Shown here in pieces: positions 17,737-29,519 of a stretch of 64,000 nt of DNA; positions within the stretch are counted from its first letter, which is position 1; the number at the start of each line of letters is the position of its first letter. The notes beneath the pieces are model-generated. The model had not been told where the DNA came from, ran no database searches, and worked only from the letters and a program-made list of their open reading frames with translations. This DNA is from Croceicoccus sediminis (GTDB taxonomy: Bacteria; Pseudomonadota; Alphaproteobacteria; Sphingomonadales; Sphingomonadaceae), in the NCBI RefSeq assembly GCF_007570835.1, contig NZ_SUNC01000004.1:186001-250000 (forward strand), written 5' to 3'. The translations under genes and the position numbers were made by a program.

Positions 17737-18843
17737 TCAGACCAGTTCGCCCAGCATCTCCGTCTTGTATCCGTCGAGCTTGGCGATCTCGCCTTCGCGC
17801 ACGCGTTTTGCCCAGTACGGGTTGGCGATCAGGGCGCGGCCTACGGCGATAAGATCGAACTCTTCGCGGTCCAGCCGTTCCTCGAGGTCGCCGAGATCGG
17901 GCGTCGCGTCGGTTTCCTGACCCGCGAAAGCACCGAAGAAGTCCTGCGAAAGGCTGACCGAACCGACCGAGATCGTGGCAGCGCCGGTCAGCTTCTTGAC
18001 CCAGCCTGCAAGGTTCAGGCCCTTCTCGCCGTCGATTTCCGGAAACTCCGGTTCCCAGAATCGGCGCTGCGAACAATGCAGCAGGTCCGCGCCCGCATCG
18101 ACCAGCGGCTGCGTCCACGCGGCCAGTGCATCGGGCGTCGTGGCAAGGCGGCGTTCGTAGTCCTGCTGGCTCCACTGGCTGATGCGAAGCGACAGCGGCG
18201 TGTCGCCGATCGCCTTGCGGACGGCAGAGACGATGTCGGTGGCAAACCGGGTGCGGTCGGCCAGTGTCGCGCCGCCCCATTCGTCATCGCGCTGGTTGGT
18301 GCCGTCCCAGAAGAACTGGTCGATCAGGTAACCATGCGCGCCGTGCAGTTCGATCGCGTCGCAGCCGATTTCGACCGCCGACCGGCAGGCATCGACAAAG
18401 GCGTCGATGGTGTCGATGACGTCGTTACGGCTCATCGCCTGGCCATAAGGTTCGCCAGGCTTATACAGGCCGGACGGACCTTCGGGCGTACCGGGACGCG
18501 GCTTGTCGGGGAACTGGGCGCGGACAAGGCCGGTGTGCCAGATCTGCGGCGCGAACAGGCCGCCCGCTTCGTGGACGGTGTCCACCACGTTCTTCCAGCC
18601 GGCCAGCGCCTCTTTCCCGTGAAAGAAGGGAATGCCCGCATCATTGCGCGCCTCGGGCCGGTCGATGACCGTGCCTTCGGACAGGATCAGGCCGACCTCG
18701 CCCTCTGCGCGCTTGCGATAGTATTCCGCCATGTCGGCGGTGGGCACGCCGTTGTCGGAAAAGTTGCGGGTCATCGGGGCCATGACGATGCGGTTGGGCA
18801 AGGTCAGGCCCCGAATGGTGAACGGGGTGAAGAGTGTGCTCAT
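17737..18843 (-). CDS. NADH:flavin oxidoreductase (Old Yellow Enzyme family)
   Basis: This 368-residue FMN-binding TIM-barrel ene-reductase starts with LFTPFTIRGLTLPNRIVMAPMTRN. The active-site region HGAHGYLIDQFFWDGTNQRDDEWGG is typical of the 12-oxophytodienoate reductase/OYE branch. The substrate is unknown, and activated alkenes are usual. Only 6 bp separate it from korB, so it is transcribed with the 2-oxoacid oxidoreductase genes. A T-tailed hairpin ends the operon. Confidence 0.9.
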   Translation of the reverse strand: MSTLFTPFTIRGLTLPNRIVMAPMTRNFSDNGVPTADMAEYYRKRAEGEVGLILSEGTVIDRPEARNDAGIPFFHGKEALAGWKNVVDTVHEAGGLFAPQIWHTGLVRAQFPDKPRPGTPEGPSGLYKPGEPYGQAMSRNDVIDTIDAFVDACRSAVEIGCDAIELHGAHGYLIDQFFWDGTNQRDDEWGGATLADRTRFATDIVSAVRKAIGDTPLSLRISQWSQQDYERRLATTPDALAAWTQPLVDAGADLLHCSQRRFWEPEFPEIDGEKGLNLAGWVKKLTGAATISVGSVSLSQDFFGAFAGQETDATPDLGDLEERLDREEFDLIAVGRALIANPYWAKRVREGEIAKLDGYKTEMLGELV

Positions 18844-18849
18844 GCCCCG

Positions 18850-19884
18850 TCAGATGGGGTCTTGCGCGGTCCCGTCAACTGTCCACGTCTGGCCCTTGGC
18901 CAGCAGCGAGCCGAGATTGGAAGCCCTTGCCGTGCGGGCCTTGGCCATTTCCTCTGCCACTACGGCGTCATAGGCGGGACGCGGATCATCGTAGATCACG
19001 CCAAGCGCCATCGGGAACGGACCGAACGGCAGTTCGACCAGCATGTGGGCCAGCGTACGGTTCTTCACGTCGTGAACCATGACGCCCGCAGCTTCCCAGT
19101 CGCCGTCTGCGACGTCCACGACCTTCAGGGTCATGTTCTCGACATCGCGGGCAAGCCCCTTCGTGCCTTTTGCGAACAGCATCGGCTGCCCGTCTTCGAG
19201 CCAGAGCTGCTGGTCTTCGGCACCCTTGGGCGCGGCGAAGTCGTTGAACACGTCCTTGTTGTAGACGATGCAGTTCTGGAAAATCTCGACGAAAGCCGCG
19301 CCCTTGTGGGCATGGGCCGCCTTCAGCACGTCGGGCAGGTTCTTCGACACGTCGAATCCGCGCGCCACGAAACGCGCACCCGAACCCAGCGCGAAAGCGC
19401 AGGGCTGTGCCGGGCGGTCGATCGATCCACCGGGGGCCGACGGGCTCTTCGTGCCCTGGCGGCTGGTCGGCGAATACTGGCCCTTGGTCAGGCCGTAGAT
19501 TTCGTTGTTGAACAGCAGGATCTGCACGTCGATGTTACGGCGCAGGATGTGCATCGTGTGGTTGCCGCCGATGGACATGCCGTCGCCATCGCCCGTCACC
19601 ATCCACACGTCGAGTTCCGGGTTCGCCAGCTTGATGCCGGTGACGAACGCGGGCGCGCGGCCGTGGATCGTGTGGAAGCCATAGCTTTCGACGTAATAGG
19701 GGAAACGGCTGGAACAGCCGATGCCCGATACGAAGACAGTCTTGGCCGGATCGGCGTTCAGCTGCGGCAGCGTGCGCTGCACGGCCTTCAGGATGGCGTA
19801 GTCACCGCAACCGGGGCACCAGCGCACCTCCTGATCGGTTTCCCAGTCCTTGAGCGTGGTCTGCACAGGAGTCATGTCGTTCAT
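18850..19884 (-). CDS. korB: 2-oxoacid:ferredoxin oxidoreductase beta subunit
   Basis: This 344-residue thiamine-diphosphate subunit carries CPGCGDY at 23-29 and the TPP/Mg motif GDGDGMSIGGNH at about 97-108. With KorA it oxidatively decarboxylates 2-oxoglutarate (or a related 2-oxoacid) to the acyl-CoA, reducing ferredoxin. The two-subunit form without a separate delta ferredoxin domain is the one found in aerobic bacteria. It lies 12 bp downstream of korA. Confidence 0.93.
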   Translation of the reverse strand: MNDMTPVQTTLKDWETDQEVRWCPGCGDYAILKAVQRTLPQLNADPAKTVFVSGIGCSSRFPYYVESYGFHTIHGRAPAFVTGIKLANPELDVWMVTGDGDGMSIGGNHTMHILRRNIDVQILLFNNEIYGLTKGQYSPTSRQGTKSPSAPGGSIDRPAQPCAFALGSGARFVARGFDVSKNLPDVLKAAHAHKGAAFVEIFQNCIVYNKDVFNDFAAPKGAEDQQLWLEDGQPMLFAKGTKGLARDVENMTLKVVDVADGDWEAAGVMVHDVKNRTLAHMLVELPFGPFPMALGVIYDDPRPAYDAVVAEEMAKARTARASNLGSLLAKGQTWTVDGTAQDPI

Positions 19885-19896
19885 TGTTCGCGGACC

Positions 19897-21837
19897 TCAG
19901 GGATTGGCCGCTTCCGGGCTCGGAAGCTGGTTATCGTTTACTTCGACTTCGCCGCCGATCTGCGACGGGCGCGGTTCGCCAAGCGCGTCGCAGATCGCGT
20001 CCTCGATCTCGGCAATGGCGAACGGCTGACCGCTGGTCTTGGTCAGCGGCTGCGCATCGACGAGATACTGGTCGCGCAGCACGGTCTTGAACTGGCCCGT
20101 GTTCATTTCGGGGACCAGCACCTTGTCAAAGCCCTTGAGCAGGTCACCCAGGTTCTTCGGCAGCGGCCAGACGTTGCGGACGTGGACGTGGCTGACATCC
20201 AGCCCGCGCTTGCGCGCACGGCGCACCGCCTGGTGGATGGGGCCGTATGTCGAACCCCAGCCGACGAGGACGAGCTTGCCGCTCTCGTTGCCGAGGCAGA
20301 CGTCCTGCGGCGGAATGGAATCGGCGATGCCATCGACCTTGTCCTTGCGGGCGTCGGTCATCGCCTGGTGGTTGGCGGGCGAATAGTCGATGTGACCGGT
20401 CCCTTGCGCCTTCTCGATCCCGCCAATGCGGTGCATCAGGCCCGGTGTGCCCGGCTTGATCCACGGACGTGCGCCCTTCTCGTCACGCGCGAAGGGAAGA
20501 AGTTCGTCCTCCCCTTCTGCGTTCTTCGCGTTCTTCTCGGTCAGGAACTTGGCCGGGAACGGCTCGTAGTCCGCAGGGTTCGGCACCTTCCACGGCTCTG
20601 CCGCGTTGGCGATATAACCGTCGGTCAACAGCATGACCGGGGTCATGTACTGAACCGCGATGCGGCACGCCTCGATCGCGCATTCGAACGCGTCGGCGGG
20701 GCTGCGCGCGGCGATCACCGGCATCGGCGCATCGCCGTTGCGGCCATAGACCGCCTGGTAAAGATCCGACTGCTCGGTCTTGGTCGGCAGGCCGGTCGAG
20801 GGGCCGCCACGCTGCGAGTTCACGATGACGAGCGGAAGCTCGGTCATGATGGCAAGGCCCATCGCCTCACCCTTCAGCGCGATGCCCGGACCCGATGACG
20901 AGGTAACGCCAAGCTGTCCGGCATAGGACGCGCCGATCGCCGAACAGATCGCGGCGATCTCGTCCTCGGCCTGGAAGGTCTGGACGTCGTATTCCTTGAG
21001 GCGGGCAAGGTGATGCAGGATGGCCGACGCCGGTGTGATCGGATAGCCGCCGAAGAACATCGGCAGTTCGGCCAGCTGGGCGCCAGCGACAAGGCCGAGG
21101 CTGATCGATTCGGCGCCGGTGATCGTGCGGTAAAGGCCCGGTTCGGACGCGACGGGATCGACATGGACCTGCTTGAGCGGGCCGGAAATCTCCGCGGTCT
21201 CGCCATAGGCGTGCCCTGCGTCGAGCGCGGCGATGTTCGCCTCTGCCAGTTCGGGTGCCTTGGCGAACTTGGCCTTCAGCCAGTCATGGATCGGTGCGCG
21301 CGGACGATCGAACATCCACAGCGCAAGGCCCAGCGTCCACATGTTCTTGCAGCGCAGGGCTTCCTTCTTGCCGAGGCCAAAAGGCTTCACCGCCTCAAGC
21401 GTCAGTTCGCTGATGTCGAAGGCCAGCACGTCCCACTTGGCAAGCCCGTCGCCTTCCAGCGGATTGGTGTCGTACTTCGCCTTGTCGAGGTTGCGCTTCG
21501 TGAATTCGCCCGTGTCGGCGATAATCAACCCGCCCGGCTTCAACGCGGCAAGGTTCACCTTCAGCGCGGCCGGGTTCATCGCGACCAGCACGTCGGGCGC
21601 ATCGCCCGCGGTTTCGATCGCGGTGGAGCCGAAATTGATCTGGAATGCCGAAACGCCGAACAGCGTACCCTGCGGCGCGCGAATTTCGGCGGGGAAGTCG
21701 GGGAATGTCGCCAGATCGTTACCGGCAAGTGCGGTCGACAGCGTGAACTGTCCCCCCGTCAGCTGCATCCCATCGCCGGAATCGCCCGCGAACCGGACGA
21801 CGACAGCCTCTGGGGCGGTTGTTTTATCGGACGCCAT
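19897..21837 (-). CDS. korA: 2-oxoacid:ferredoxin oxidoreductase alpha subunit (gamma-alpha fusion)
   Basis: In this 646-residue protein an N-terminal gamma-type domain (about 1-190, starting VVRFAGDSGDGMQLTGGQF) is fused to the pyrimidine-binding alpha domain (GGYPITPASAILHHLA; SSSGPGIALKGEAMGLA). This is the standard KorA fusion, giving an alpha2-beta2 enzyme with KorB. AAGGA precedes the ATG. The gene is divergent from rppH and heads the korA-korB-OYE operon. Confidence 0.93.
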   Translation of the reverse strand: MASDKTTAPEAVVVRFAGDSGDGMQLTGGQFTLSTALAGNDLATFPDFPAEIRAPQGTLFGVSAFQINFGSTAIETAGDAPDVLVAMNPAALKVNLAALKPGGLIIADTGEFTKRNLDKAKYDTNPLEGDGLAKWDVLAFDISELTLEAVKPFGLGKKEALRCKNMWTLGLALWMFDRPRAPIHDWLKAKFAKAPELAEANIAALDAGHAYGETAEISGPLKQVHVDPVASEPGLYRTITGAESISLGLVAGAQLAELPMFFGGYPITPASAILHHLARLKEYDVQTFQAEDEIAAICSAIGASYAGQLGVTSSSGPGIALKGEAMGLAIMTELPLVIVNSQRGGPSTGLPTKTEQSDLYQAVYGRNGDAPMPVIAARSPADAFECAIEACRIAVQYMTPVMLLTDGYIANAAEPWKVPNPADYEPFPAKFLTEKNAKNAEGEDELLPFARDEKGARPWIKPGTPGLMHRIGGIEKAQGTGHIDYSPANHQAMTDARKDKVDGIADSIPPQDVCLGNESGKLVLVGWGSTYGPIHQAVRRARKRGLDVSHVHVRNVWPLPKNLGDLLKGFDKVLVPEMNTGQFKTVLRDQYLVDAQPLTKTSGQPFAIAEIEDAICDALGEPRPSQIGGEVEVNDNQLPSPEAANP

Positions 21838-21960
21838 TCACTTATCCTTGCAGTGGCCTTCGATCACGAATAGCCGAAAATCGTTGGGCGGACCTAGGCC
21901 TCCAACTTGCGTGTTTCAATTCAGAAAAACTATGCTGCCTGATAAGGCGAGCATTGCACC

Positions 21961-21978
21961 GCAGTGTCTTCGCACTGC
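21961..21978 (+). promoter_or_regulatory. Hairpin in the rppH 5' leader
   Basis: GCAGTG-TCTTCG-CACTGC forms a perfect 6 bp stem about 9 nt before the AAGGAG of rppH. As the product acts on mRNA 5' ends, a structured leader is of interest, but its role is untested. Confidence 0.4.
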
Positions 21979-21998
21979 AGCAAAGCCAAGGAGCCTCG

Positions 21999-22481
21999 AT
22001 GTCGAAACCCGATCCCGCGCTTTACAGGCCTTGCGCCGGCCTCATGATCATCAATGCGCAAAGCCGCGTTTTCGTGGGCAAGCGGATCGACACGAAAGAA
22101 GGCGACTGGTGGCAGATGCCGCAAGGCGGCGTCGATCCGGGCGAGGACCTGGTCGAGGCCGCATACCGCGAATTGCACGAGGAAACCGGCATCGCCCGCG
22201 ACAAGGCGGACATCATCGCGCGCACGGAAGAAGAGCTGTTCTACGACTTGCCCGAAGAGTTGAAGGGCAAGCTGTGGGGCGGCCGGTACATCGGCCAGCG
22301 CCAGTCGTGGTTCCTGATGCGCTTTACCGGCGCGGACAGCGATATCGACTTGGGCGTCCACGATCCGGCCGAATTCAATGACTATCGCTGGACACAGGCG
22401 GATCTGCTGCCGGACCTGATCATTCCGTTCAAGCGGCCGGTCTATACCCGCGTGCTGGAATTGTTTCGCCCGCATCTATGA
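21999..22481 (+). CDS. rppH: RNA pyrophosphohydrolase
   Basis: This 160-residue Nudix hydrolase removes pyrophosphate from 5'-triphosphate mRNA and so triggers RNase E decay. The Nudix box GX5EX7REUXEEXGU occupies residues 43-65 (GGVDPGED...RELHEETGI), and the RPCAGLMIINA start is typical of the alphaproteobacterial RppH/NudH branch. The ATG at 21999 is preceded by AAGGAG. The 60-codon upstream extension of the frame is rejected. Confidence 0.93.
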   Translation: MSKPDPALYRPCAGLMIINAQSRVFVGKRIDTKEGDWWQMPQGGVDPGEDLVEAAYRELHEETGIARDKADIIARTEEELFYDLPEELKGKLWGGRYIGQRQSWFLMRFTGADSDIDLGVHDPAEFNDYRWTQADLLPDLIIPFKRPVYTRVLELFRPHL

Positions 22482-22497
22482 GCGGGCCGACCGCCAC

Positions 22498-23007
22498 CTA
22501 GTTGCGCGCGGCGGGTTCCGCGACGGCGGCGCTCGCCTCTGCCGACTGCACCTTGGGCAGCGGACCGCGTGCGATGACAGAGGCCAGCTCTGCCGCCTCG
22601 GCGCAATTGGTGCCGCACATCGACTGCAACTTGGCAAGGTTGCCCTCTGCCTGCTTGACGGCGCCCTTTTCGGCCATGGCCGCACCTTCGCCCGAAATTG
22701 CGGCGAGGTTGCCCGGATCGCGTTCCTGCGCTTCGCGGTAATACTTGATCGCCTGCCCCTGCATCCCCTTGGCGCGGGATACCTCGGCCAGTTCGAGATA
22801 GGCCTGCGTGCTGGCCGGATCGACGGCAAGCGCGGCTTCGAAACGATCGGTCGCGGCGTCAAGATCGCCGGCGGCGAGCGCGGTGCGGCCCGACGCGATC
22901 AGCTCTGCCGCTTGCGGGTTTACGGTGTGCGGTGCCTGTCCGAAACTGCTGCTCGCACTCACTGCGACGAATAGGGAAATCGCGGCGGCGATCGGCGTGT
23001 AGCGCAT
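22498..23007 (-). CDS. Exported tetratricopeptide-repeat protein
   Basis: This 169-residue protein has a Sec signal peptide (residues 1 to about 24, ending SSSFGQA). About two TPR units follow, with the pattern ASGRTALAAGDLDAATDRFEAAL and AYLELAEVSRAKGMQGQAIKYYREAQ. It is probably a periplasmic scaffold with unknown partners. GGAG precedes the ATG at 23007. An upstream ATG at 23067 would put 20 residues ahead of the signal peptide and is rejected. Confidence 0.8.
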   Translation of the reverse strand: MRYTPIAAAISLFVAVSASSSFGQAPHTVNPQAAELIASGRTALAAGDLDAATDRFEAALAVDPASTQAYLELAEVSRAKGMQGQAIKYYREAQERDPGNLAAISGEGAAMAEKGAVKQAEGNLAKLQSMCGTNCAEAAELASVIARGPLPKVQSAEASAAVAEPAARN

Positions 23008-23082
23008 CAGCAGCTCCGTAGTCCGTTCAGAACTGGCAGCGGAATATCGTTGGTTAACAACTGCCATAGTCCGCGAAGCCTA

Positions 23083-24261
23083 TCAGACCAAATCTATACG
23101 TGCGATGAAAAATCCGTCCGTACCATCGTCCAGAGGGGCAAGCCGCCAACCTTTTCCGCGCGAGCTTCCTGCAGAAAGATTGACATTACCTGCTGAGAAT
23201 TGGGGATTCCGCGCAAGGAAAAGATCGAGCACGTCGGCCCCTTCGGCATCGAGGAGCGAGCAGGTGATGAACACGATCCGCCCGCCGGGCCGGACCAGCC
23301 GGGCCGCGATCTCGAGGATCTCGAGCTGAGTCGCGGCATAGCGCGCCACTTGCGATTCGCTGAGCCGCCAGCGCGCTTCGGGATTGCGGCGCCAGGTGCC
23401 GGTGCCCGAACAGGGCGCGTCGACCAGGACGGCATCGGCCCCGCCCTCCCACTGGGCCAGCGCCTCGATCTCCCGTCCGGGATTGAGCAGGACGGTATGC
23501 GCGATCTGTGCCCCTGCCCTTTCGGCACGCGGGCCCAGGCGCGAAAGCCGGTCGCGGTTGGTGTCGGCGGCGATCAGCGTACCGCCATTCGCCATCTGCG
23601 CGGCAAGCGCGAGGGTCTTGCCGCCTGCCCCGGCGCACAAGTCGATCACGGTCTCCCCGGCCTTGGCCTCGACGACCGAACAGGCCAGCTGGCTGCCGCC
23701 GTCCTGGACCTCGATCTCTCCGCTGGCAAAAGCGTCCCATCTTTCGACCGGCGTGCCTGCCGCAAAGCGCAGGCCCTGTTCGGCGATCAGAGGTTCACCC
23801 TGTTCAAGCAGTTGGATGGTTTCGCGGTCCGCCTTCAGCGTGTTGACCCGAACGTCGAGCGGCGCGCGGTCCAGCAGCGCGGCTGCCGCAGCGCCCGCAA
23901 TTCCGCTGCGCGATAATGCGATTTCGAGCCATTCGGGCGCGATTCCGCCCATCGCTGCGACCTCATCGTCCCCGATCGCCTGCGGACCATAGTCCGACCC
24001 GTCGAACAGGTCGGCGATCGCGGGGTCGATTTCGGCAAGGCGCAGCATGGCCGCGCGGCCACTAGCCGGCACCGGACCGCAGGCGCGGATCGCGGCGTAT
24101 ATGTTTTCGCGGATGGCGCGGCGGTCCTTCGACCCGGCATAGCGCCGCGCCTTCAACCCGTCGGCGACGATACGGTCGGCACTTGCCCCGCCGCTGCGCG
24201 CGGCGGCGATGATGTCGTCCAGTATCTCGATCGCGGCCTGAACGCGGGCGGCCGGGCGCAC
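23083..24261 (-). CDS. rsmB: RsmB-family rRNA cytosine-C5 methyltransferase
   Basis: This 392-residue NOL1/NOP2/Sun-type methyltransferase has an N-terminal NusB-like RNA-binding region. Its SAM motif IDLCAGAGGKTLALA and catalytic motif VDAPCSGTGTWRRNPE supply the conserved cysteine. It probably methylates 16S rRNA. The start is GTG, two bases after the stop of the preceding 97-codon gene. The guaB, 97-aa and rsmB genes are so tightly packed that an operon is likely. Confidence 0.9.
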   Translation of the reverse strand: MRPAARVQAAIEILDDIIAAARSGGASADRIVADGLKARRYAGSKDRRAIRENIYAAIRACGPVPASGRAAMLRLAEIDPAIADLFDGSDYGPQAIGDDEVAAMGGIAPEWLEIALSRSGIAGAAAAALLDRAPLDVRVNTLKADRETIQLLEQGEPLIAEQGLRFAAGTPVERWDAFASGEIEVQDGGSQLACSVVEAKAGETVIDLCAGAGGKTLALAAQMANGGTLIAADTNRDRLSRLGPRAERAGAQIAHTVLLNPGREIEALAQWEGGADAVLVDAPCSGTGTWRRNPEARWRLSESQVARYAATQLEILEIAARLVRPGGRIVFITCSLLDAEGADVLDLFLARNPQFSAGNVNLSAGSSRGKGWRLAPLDDGTDGFFIARIDLV

Positions 24262-24263
24262 CG

Positions 24264-24556
24264 CTACTTGCCTTTCGAAAGGCGGCGGCGGTTTGCGCTG
24301 ACGGTCTTGCCGACGTGCTTGATCGTGCGTTCGACCGCCTTGTCGCCGGTGCCCAGCGATCCGGTCATCGCCATGAACGACAATTCGGCCGCGGCGCGCA
24401 TTTTCTCTTCGACCATGCGGCTTGCCTCGCGCTGGGCGCGCGGGTCACCCGACATGATCATCCAGCTGCGCGCGGCGATCACGAACCAGCTCTCGGCCCA
24501 GAGCATCATCGCGTCGGTTGCAAGTTTCGCCGGGTCCGTCCCGGCCTTGCGCGACA

Positions 24557-24557
<1 letters not shown>
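24264..24557 (-). CDS. Conserved hypothetical protein, 97 aa
   Basis: This is a small helical protein of unknown function with an aromatic/Met-rich N-terminal half (LWAESWFVIAARSWMIM) and a basic tail (ANRRRLSKGK). No signal peptide is evident. Its ATG overlaps the guaB stop (TGATG), so it is co-translated with guaB, and rsmB starts 2 bp after its stop. A phasin-like helical fold is possible but not supported by any motif I can name. Confidence 0.65.
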
Positions 24558-27158
<2,601 letters not shown>

Positions 27159-27176
27159 AGCCTTTTACTTATTCCC

Positions 27177-27962
27177 TCACTGCGCGGTCCAGCCGCCGTC
27201 GGCGGAAATGTTCGCCCCGGTGATGTTGTCGGCCACGTCGCGGCACAGGAACAGCGCCAGTGCGGCCAGATCGTCGGGCTGCGTGAATTTCTTGGTCGGC
27301 TCGCGTTCCAGCAGGACCTCGTTGATCACCTCTTCCCGGCTCATCTTGCGGGCCTTCATCGTGTCGGGGATCTGGTCTTCGACCAGAGGGGTCCAGACAT
27401 AGCCCGGGGACAGGCAGTTCACCGTGATGTTTTCCTGCGCCAGTTCCAGCGCGAGTGTCTTGGTCAGGCCCGCCAGCCCGTGCTTTGCCGAGACATAGGC
27501 AGCCTTGAACGGCGATGCGGTCAGCGAATGGGCGCTGGCCGTCATGATGATCCGGCCCCAGCCCTTTTCCTTCATCTTGGGCACGGCAAGGCGGCTGGTG
27601 TGGAACGAGGAACTGAGGTTCAGCGCGATGATCTTGTCCCACTTGTCGACCGGGAAATTCTCGACCGGGGCGACATGCTGCATCCCGGCGTTGTTGATGA
27701 GGATGTCGACCGCGCCGAACTTGTCGAACGCGCCCTGCATCAATTCCTCGCAGCCTGCGGCGGTGGTCAGGTCGGTGTTGATGTAGATCGCCTCGGCCCC
27801 GCTCTTTGCGGCAAGGTCCTTCCTCTCCTTCTCGATTTCATCGGCATCACCGAAACCGTTGATGACGACGTTCGCTCCCTCGGCTGCCAAGGCCTTGGCA
27901 TAGGCAAGGCCGATGCCGGAGGTGGAGCCGGTGACGAGAGCAGTTTTACCGGAAAGGAACAT
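27177..27962 (-). CDS. 3-hydroxybutyrate dehydrogenase (SDR family)
   Basis: This 261-residue SDR has the NAD motif TGSTSGIG near the N-terminus, NNAGMQHVAPVE, and a catalytic Ser/YVSAK set. The region GYVWTPLVEDQIPD is characteristic of D-3-hydroxybutyrate dehydrogenases, which interconvert 3-hydroxybutyrate and acetoacetate in polyhydroxybutyrate and ketone-body use. The ATG at 27962 has AAGGAG six bases ahead. Two earlier ATGs are rejected. No PHB genes are nearby. Confidence 0.85.
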   Translation of the reverse strand: MFLSGKTALVTGSTSGIGLAYAKALAAEGANVVINGFGDADEIEKERKDLAAKSGAEAIYINTDLTTAAGCEELMQGAFDKFGAVDILINNAGMQHVAPVENFPVDKWDKIIALNLSSSFHTSRLAVPKMKEKGWGRIIMTASAHSLTASPFKAAYVSAKHGLAGLTKTLALELAQENITVNCLSPGYVWTPLVEDQIPDTMKARKMSREEVINEVLLEREPTKKFTQPDDLAALALFLCRDVADNITGANISADGGWTAQ

Positions 27963-28023
27963 TCGCATCTCCTTGCGCATTATCAGGCAGGGGCCCTAAT
28001 GCCCGCTATATGGAGGGCAAACG

Positions 28024-28869
28024 ATGCGGCTCAACGATTTTTCCAAGAATATTCGCGTTCGTGATCAGCGTGGGATGGGCGGCACCGGCGGAAAGCTGGG
28101 TTGCGGCGCCATCGTGATCGCCATTCTGGGCGCCGTATTCTTCGGCGTCGACCCGATGACGACGCTGGGCGTGGTCGACCAGGTTCAGCAGACGCAGGGC
28201 GGTTCGCCGCAGGCCAGCGGCCGTACGGTCGAGGAAAGCTGCAACGTCAACGCCTATAGCCTCGAAACCTGTTCGGCGCTGTCCTCGCTCGACGAAACAT
28301 GGGCACCGCTGTTCGCGCAGGCCAATATCCCGTTCGAACAGCCGACGCTCAATTTCTATGACGGGCGCGGCCAGTCCGGTTGCGGCGCGGCACAGGCCGC
28401 GATGGGGCCGTTCTATTGCCCGACCGACCAGGGCATCTACATCGACACCAGCTTCTACGACCAGCTCGACCGCCAGCTTGGCGCAGGCGGCGACTTTGCG
28501 CGGGCCTATGTCATCGGGCACGAATACGGACACCACATCCAGACGCTGACCGGGACATCGCAGATGGTCCGCCAGGCGCAGCAGCGCAATCCGTCGCAGT
28601 CGAACCAGCTTCAGGTGCGGATGGAGCTTCAGGCCGATTGCTATGCCGGTGTCTGGGCGGCCAAGAACCCGCAGCTGATCGAACCGGGCGACATCGAGGA
28701 AGGCCTGCGCGCCGCCAGCGCGATCGGCGACGATGCCCTGACGAAAGGGCGCGTATCGCCCGACAACTTCACACACGGCACCAGCCAGCAACGCATGCAG
28801 TGGCTGCAAAAGGGTCTGCGGACCGGAGACGAGGATCAATGCGACACTTTCGCCGACTTGCGGGGCTGA
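28024..28869 (+). CDS. ypfJ: YpfJ-type neutral zinc metallopeptidase
   Basis: This 281-residue protein has one N-terminal membrane helix (about 23-42) and the zinc-peptidase motif HEYGHH at 166-171, followed by MELQADCYAGVWA, which supplies the third ligand region. The whole pattern, including the GCGAAQAAMGPFYCP cysteine pair, matches the YpfJ/COG2321 family. Its physiological substrate is unknown. GGAGG lies 7 nt before the ATG. The next gene starts inside its 3' end. Confidence 0.9.
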   Translation: MRLNDFSKNIRVRDQRGMGGTGGKLGCGAIVIAILGAVFFGVDPMTTLGVVDQVQQTQGGSPQASGRTVEESCNVNAYSLETCSALSSLDETWAPLFAQANIPFEQPTLNFYDGRGQSGCGAAQAAMGPFYCPTDQGIYIDTSFYDQLDRQLGAGGDFARAYVIGHEYGHHIQTLTGTSQMVRQAQQRNPSQSNQLQVRMELQADCYAGVWAAKNPQLIEPGDIEEGLRAASAIGDDALTKGRVSPDNFTHGTSQQRMQWLQKGLRTGDEDQCDTFADLRG

Positions 28870-29501
28870 CTGCCCTTTCGCTTGCGCTTGCCCCCGTCGC
28901 CGGGGCGCAGGCGCAAAGCCCGGTCGATCCCAACGTCAAGGCGGAGGATATCCCGATGCAGCCGCTTCGGGATCTCAATATCGATAGCGAAGACGTGCCC
29001 CCGCTGCTGCTCGACATCGGGAACGATCCCTATGCGACAGGCGGACTGGTTTCGTGCGACCACCTTGAACAGGCGATTGCCGATATCGACCTGATGCTGG
29101 GCGCGGACATCGACGACCCGCAGGAACGGTCTGACCTGCAGAAAGGCGTGAACAGCGCCGGGCGCATCGCCGGTTCTGTCGTCGGCGGGCTCATCCCGTT
29201 TCGCGGGATCGTGCGCGAAATTTCGGGCGCCAAGGGCAAGGAACGCCGCCTGCGCGTGCTGGTCAACGCGGCCATGGTGCGGCGCGGGTTCCTGAAAGGG
29301 ATCGGCCTTGCGCGCGGCTGTCCCTATCCGGCCCGGCCCATGGTCGACGTGGAAAGCGGCAAGGCCAGCGCCGACGTTCCCGAATTTCCCGAAGCCGGCA
29401 CTTACGAAGCACCCTTCATGCGAAACGGCGCGCAGGAAGGTCAGACACCTCCCGGCACGCCGAAACGCAAGTCCACCCCGCGGGTGCAGGACGTCGAATA
29501 G
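28839..29501 (+). CDS. Exported hypothetical protein
   Basis: This 220-residue protein of unknown function has a clear Sec signal peptide (MRHFRRLAGLTALSLALAP, ending AQAQ at about residue 26). The mature part is acidic at first, has a possible amphipathic/hydrophobic stretch (GRIAGSVVGGLIPFRGI), and two cysteines (SCDH and RGCPYP). It starts 31 bp inside ypfJ with GAGGA before the ATG, so expression is coupled to the peptidase. A larger frame reading in from upstream is a shadow of ypfJ. Confidence 0.7.
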   Translation: MRHFRRLAGLTALSLALAPVAGAQAQSPVDPNVKAEDIPMQPLRDLNIDSEDVPPLLLDIGNDPYATGGLVSCDHLEQAIADIDLMLGADIDDPQERSDLQKGVNSAGRIAGSVVGGLIPFRGIVREISGAKGKERRLRVLVNAAMVRRGFLKGIGLARGCPYPARPMVDVESGKASADVPEFPEAGTYEAPFMRNGAQEGQTPPGTPKRKSTPRVQDVE

Positions 29502-29519
29502 ACGCCCTGCACCGCCGGT

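Noticed and set aside
17536-20898. Open frame of about 1100 codons antisense to the OYE-korB-korA operon
   Set aside because: Same GC-bias effect. It spans three real genes on the opposite strand and resembles no protein family.
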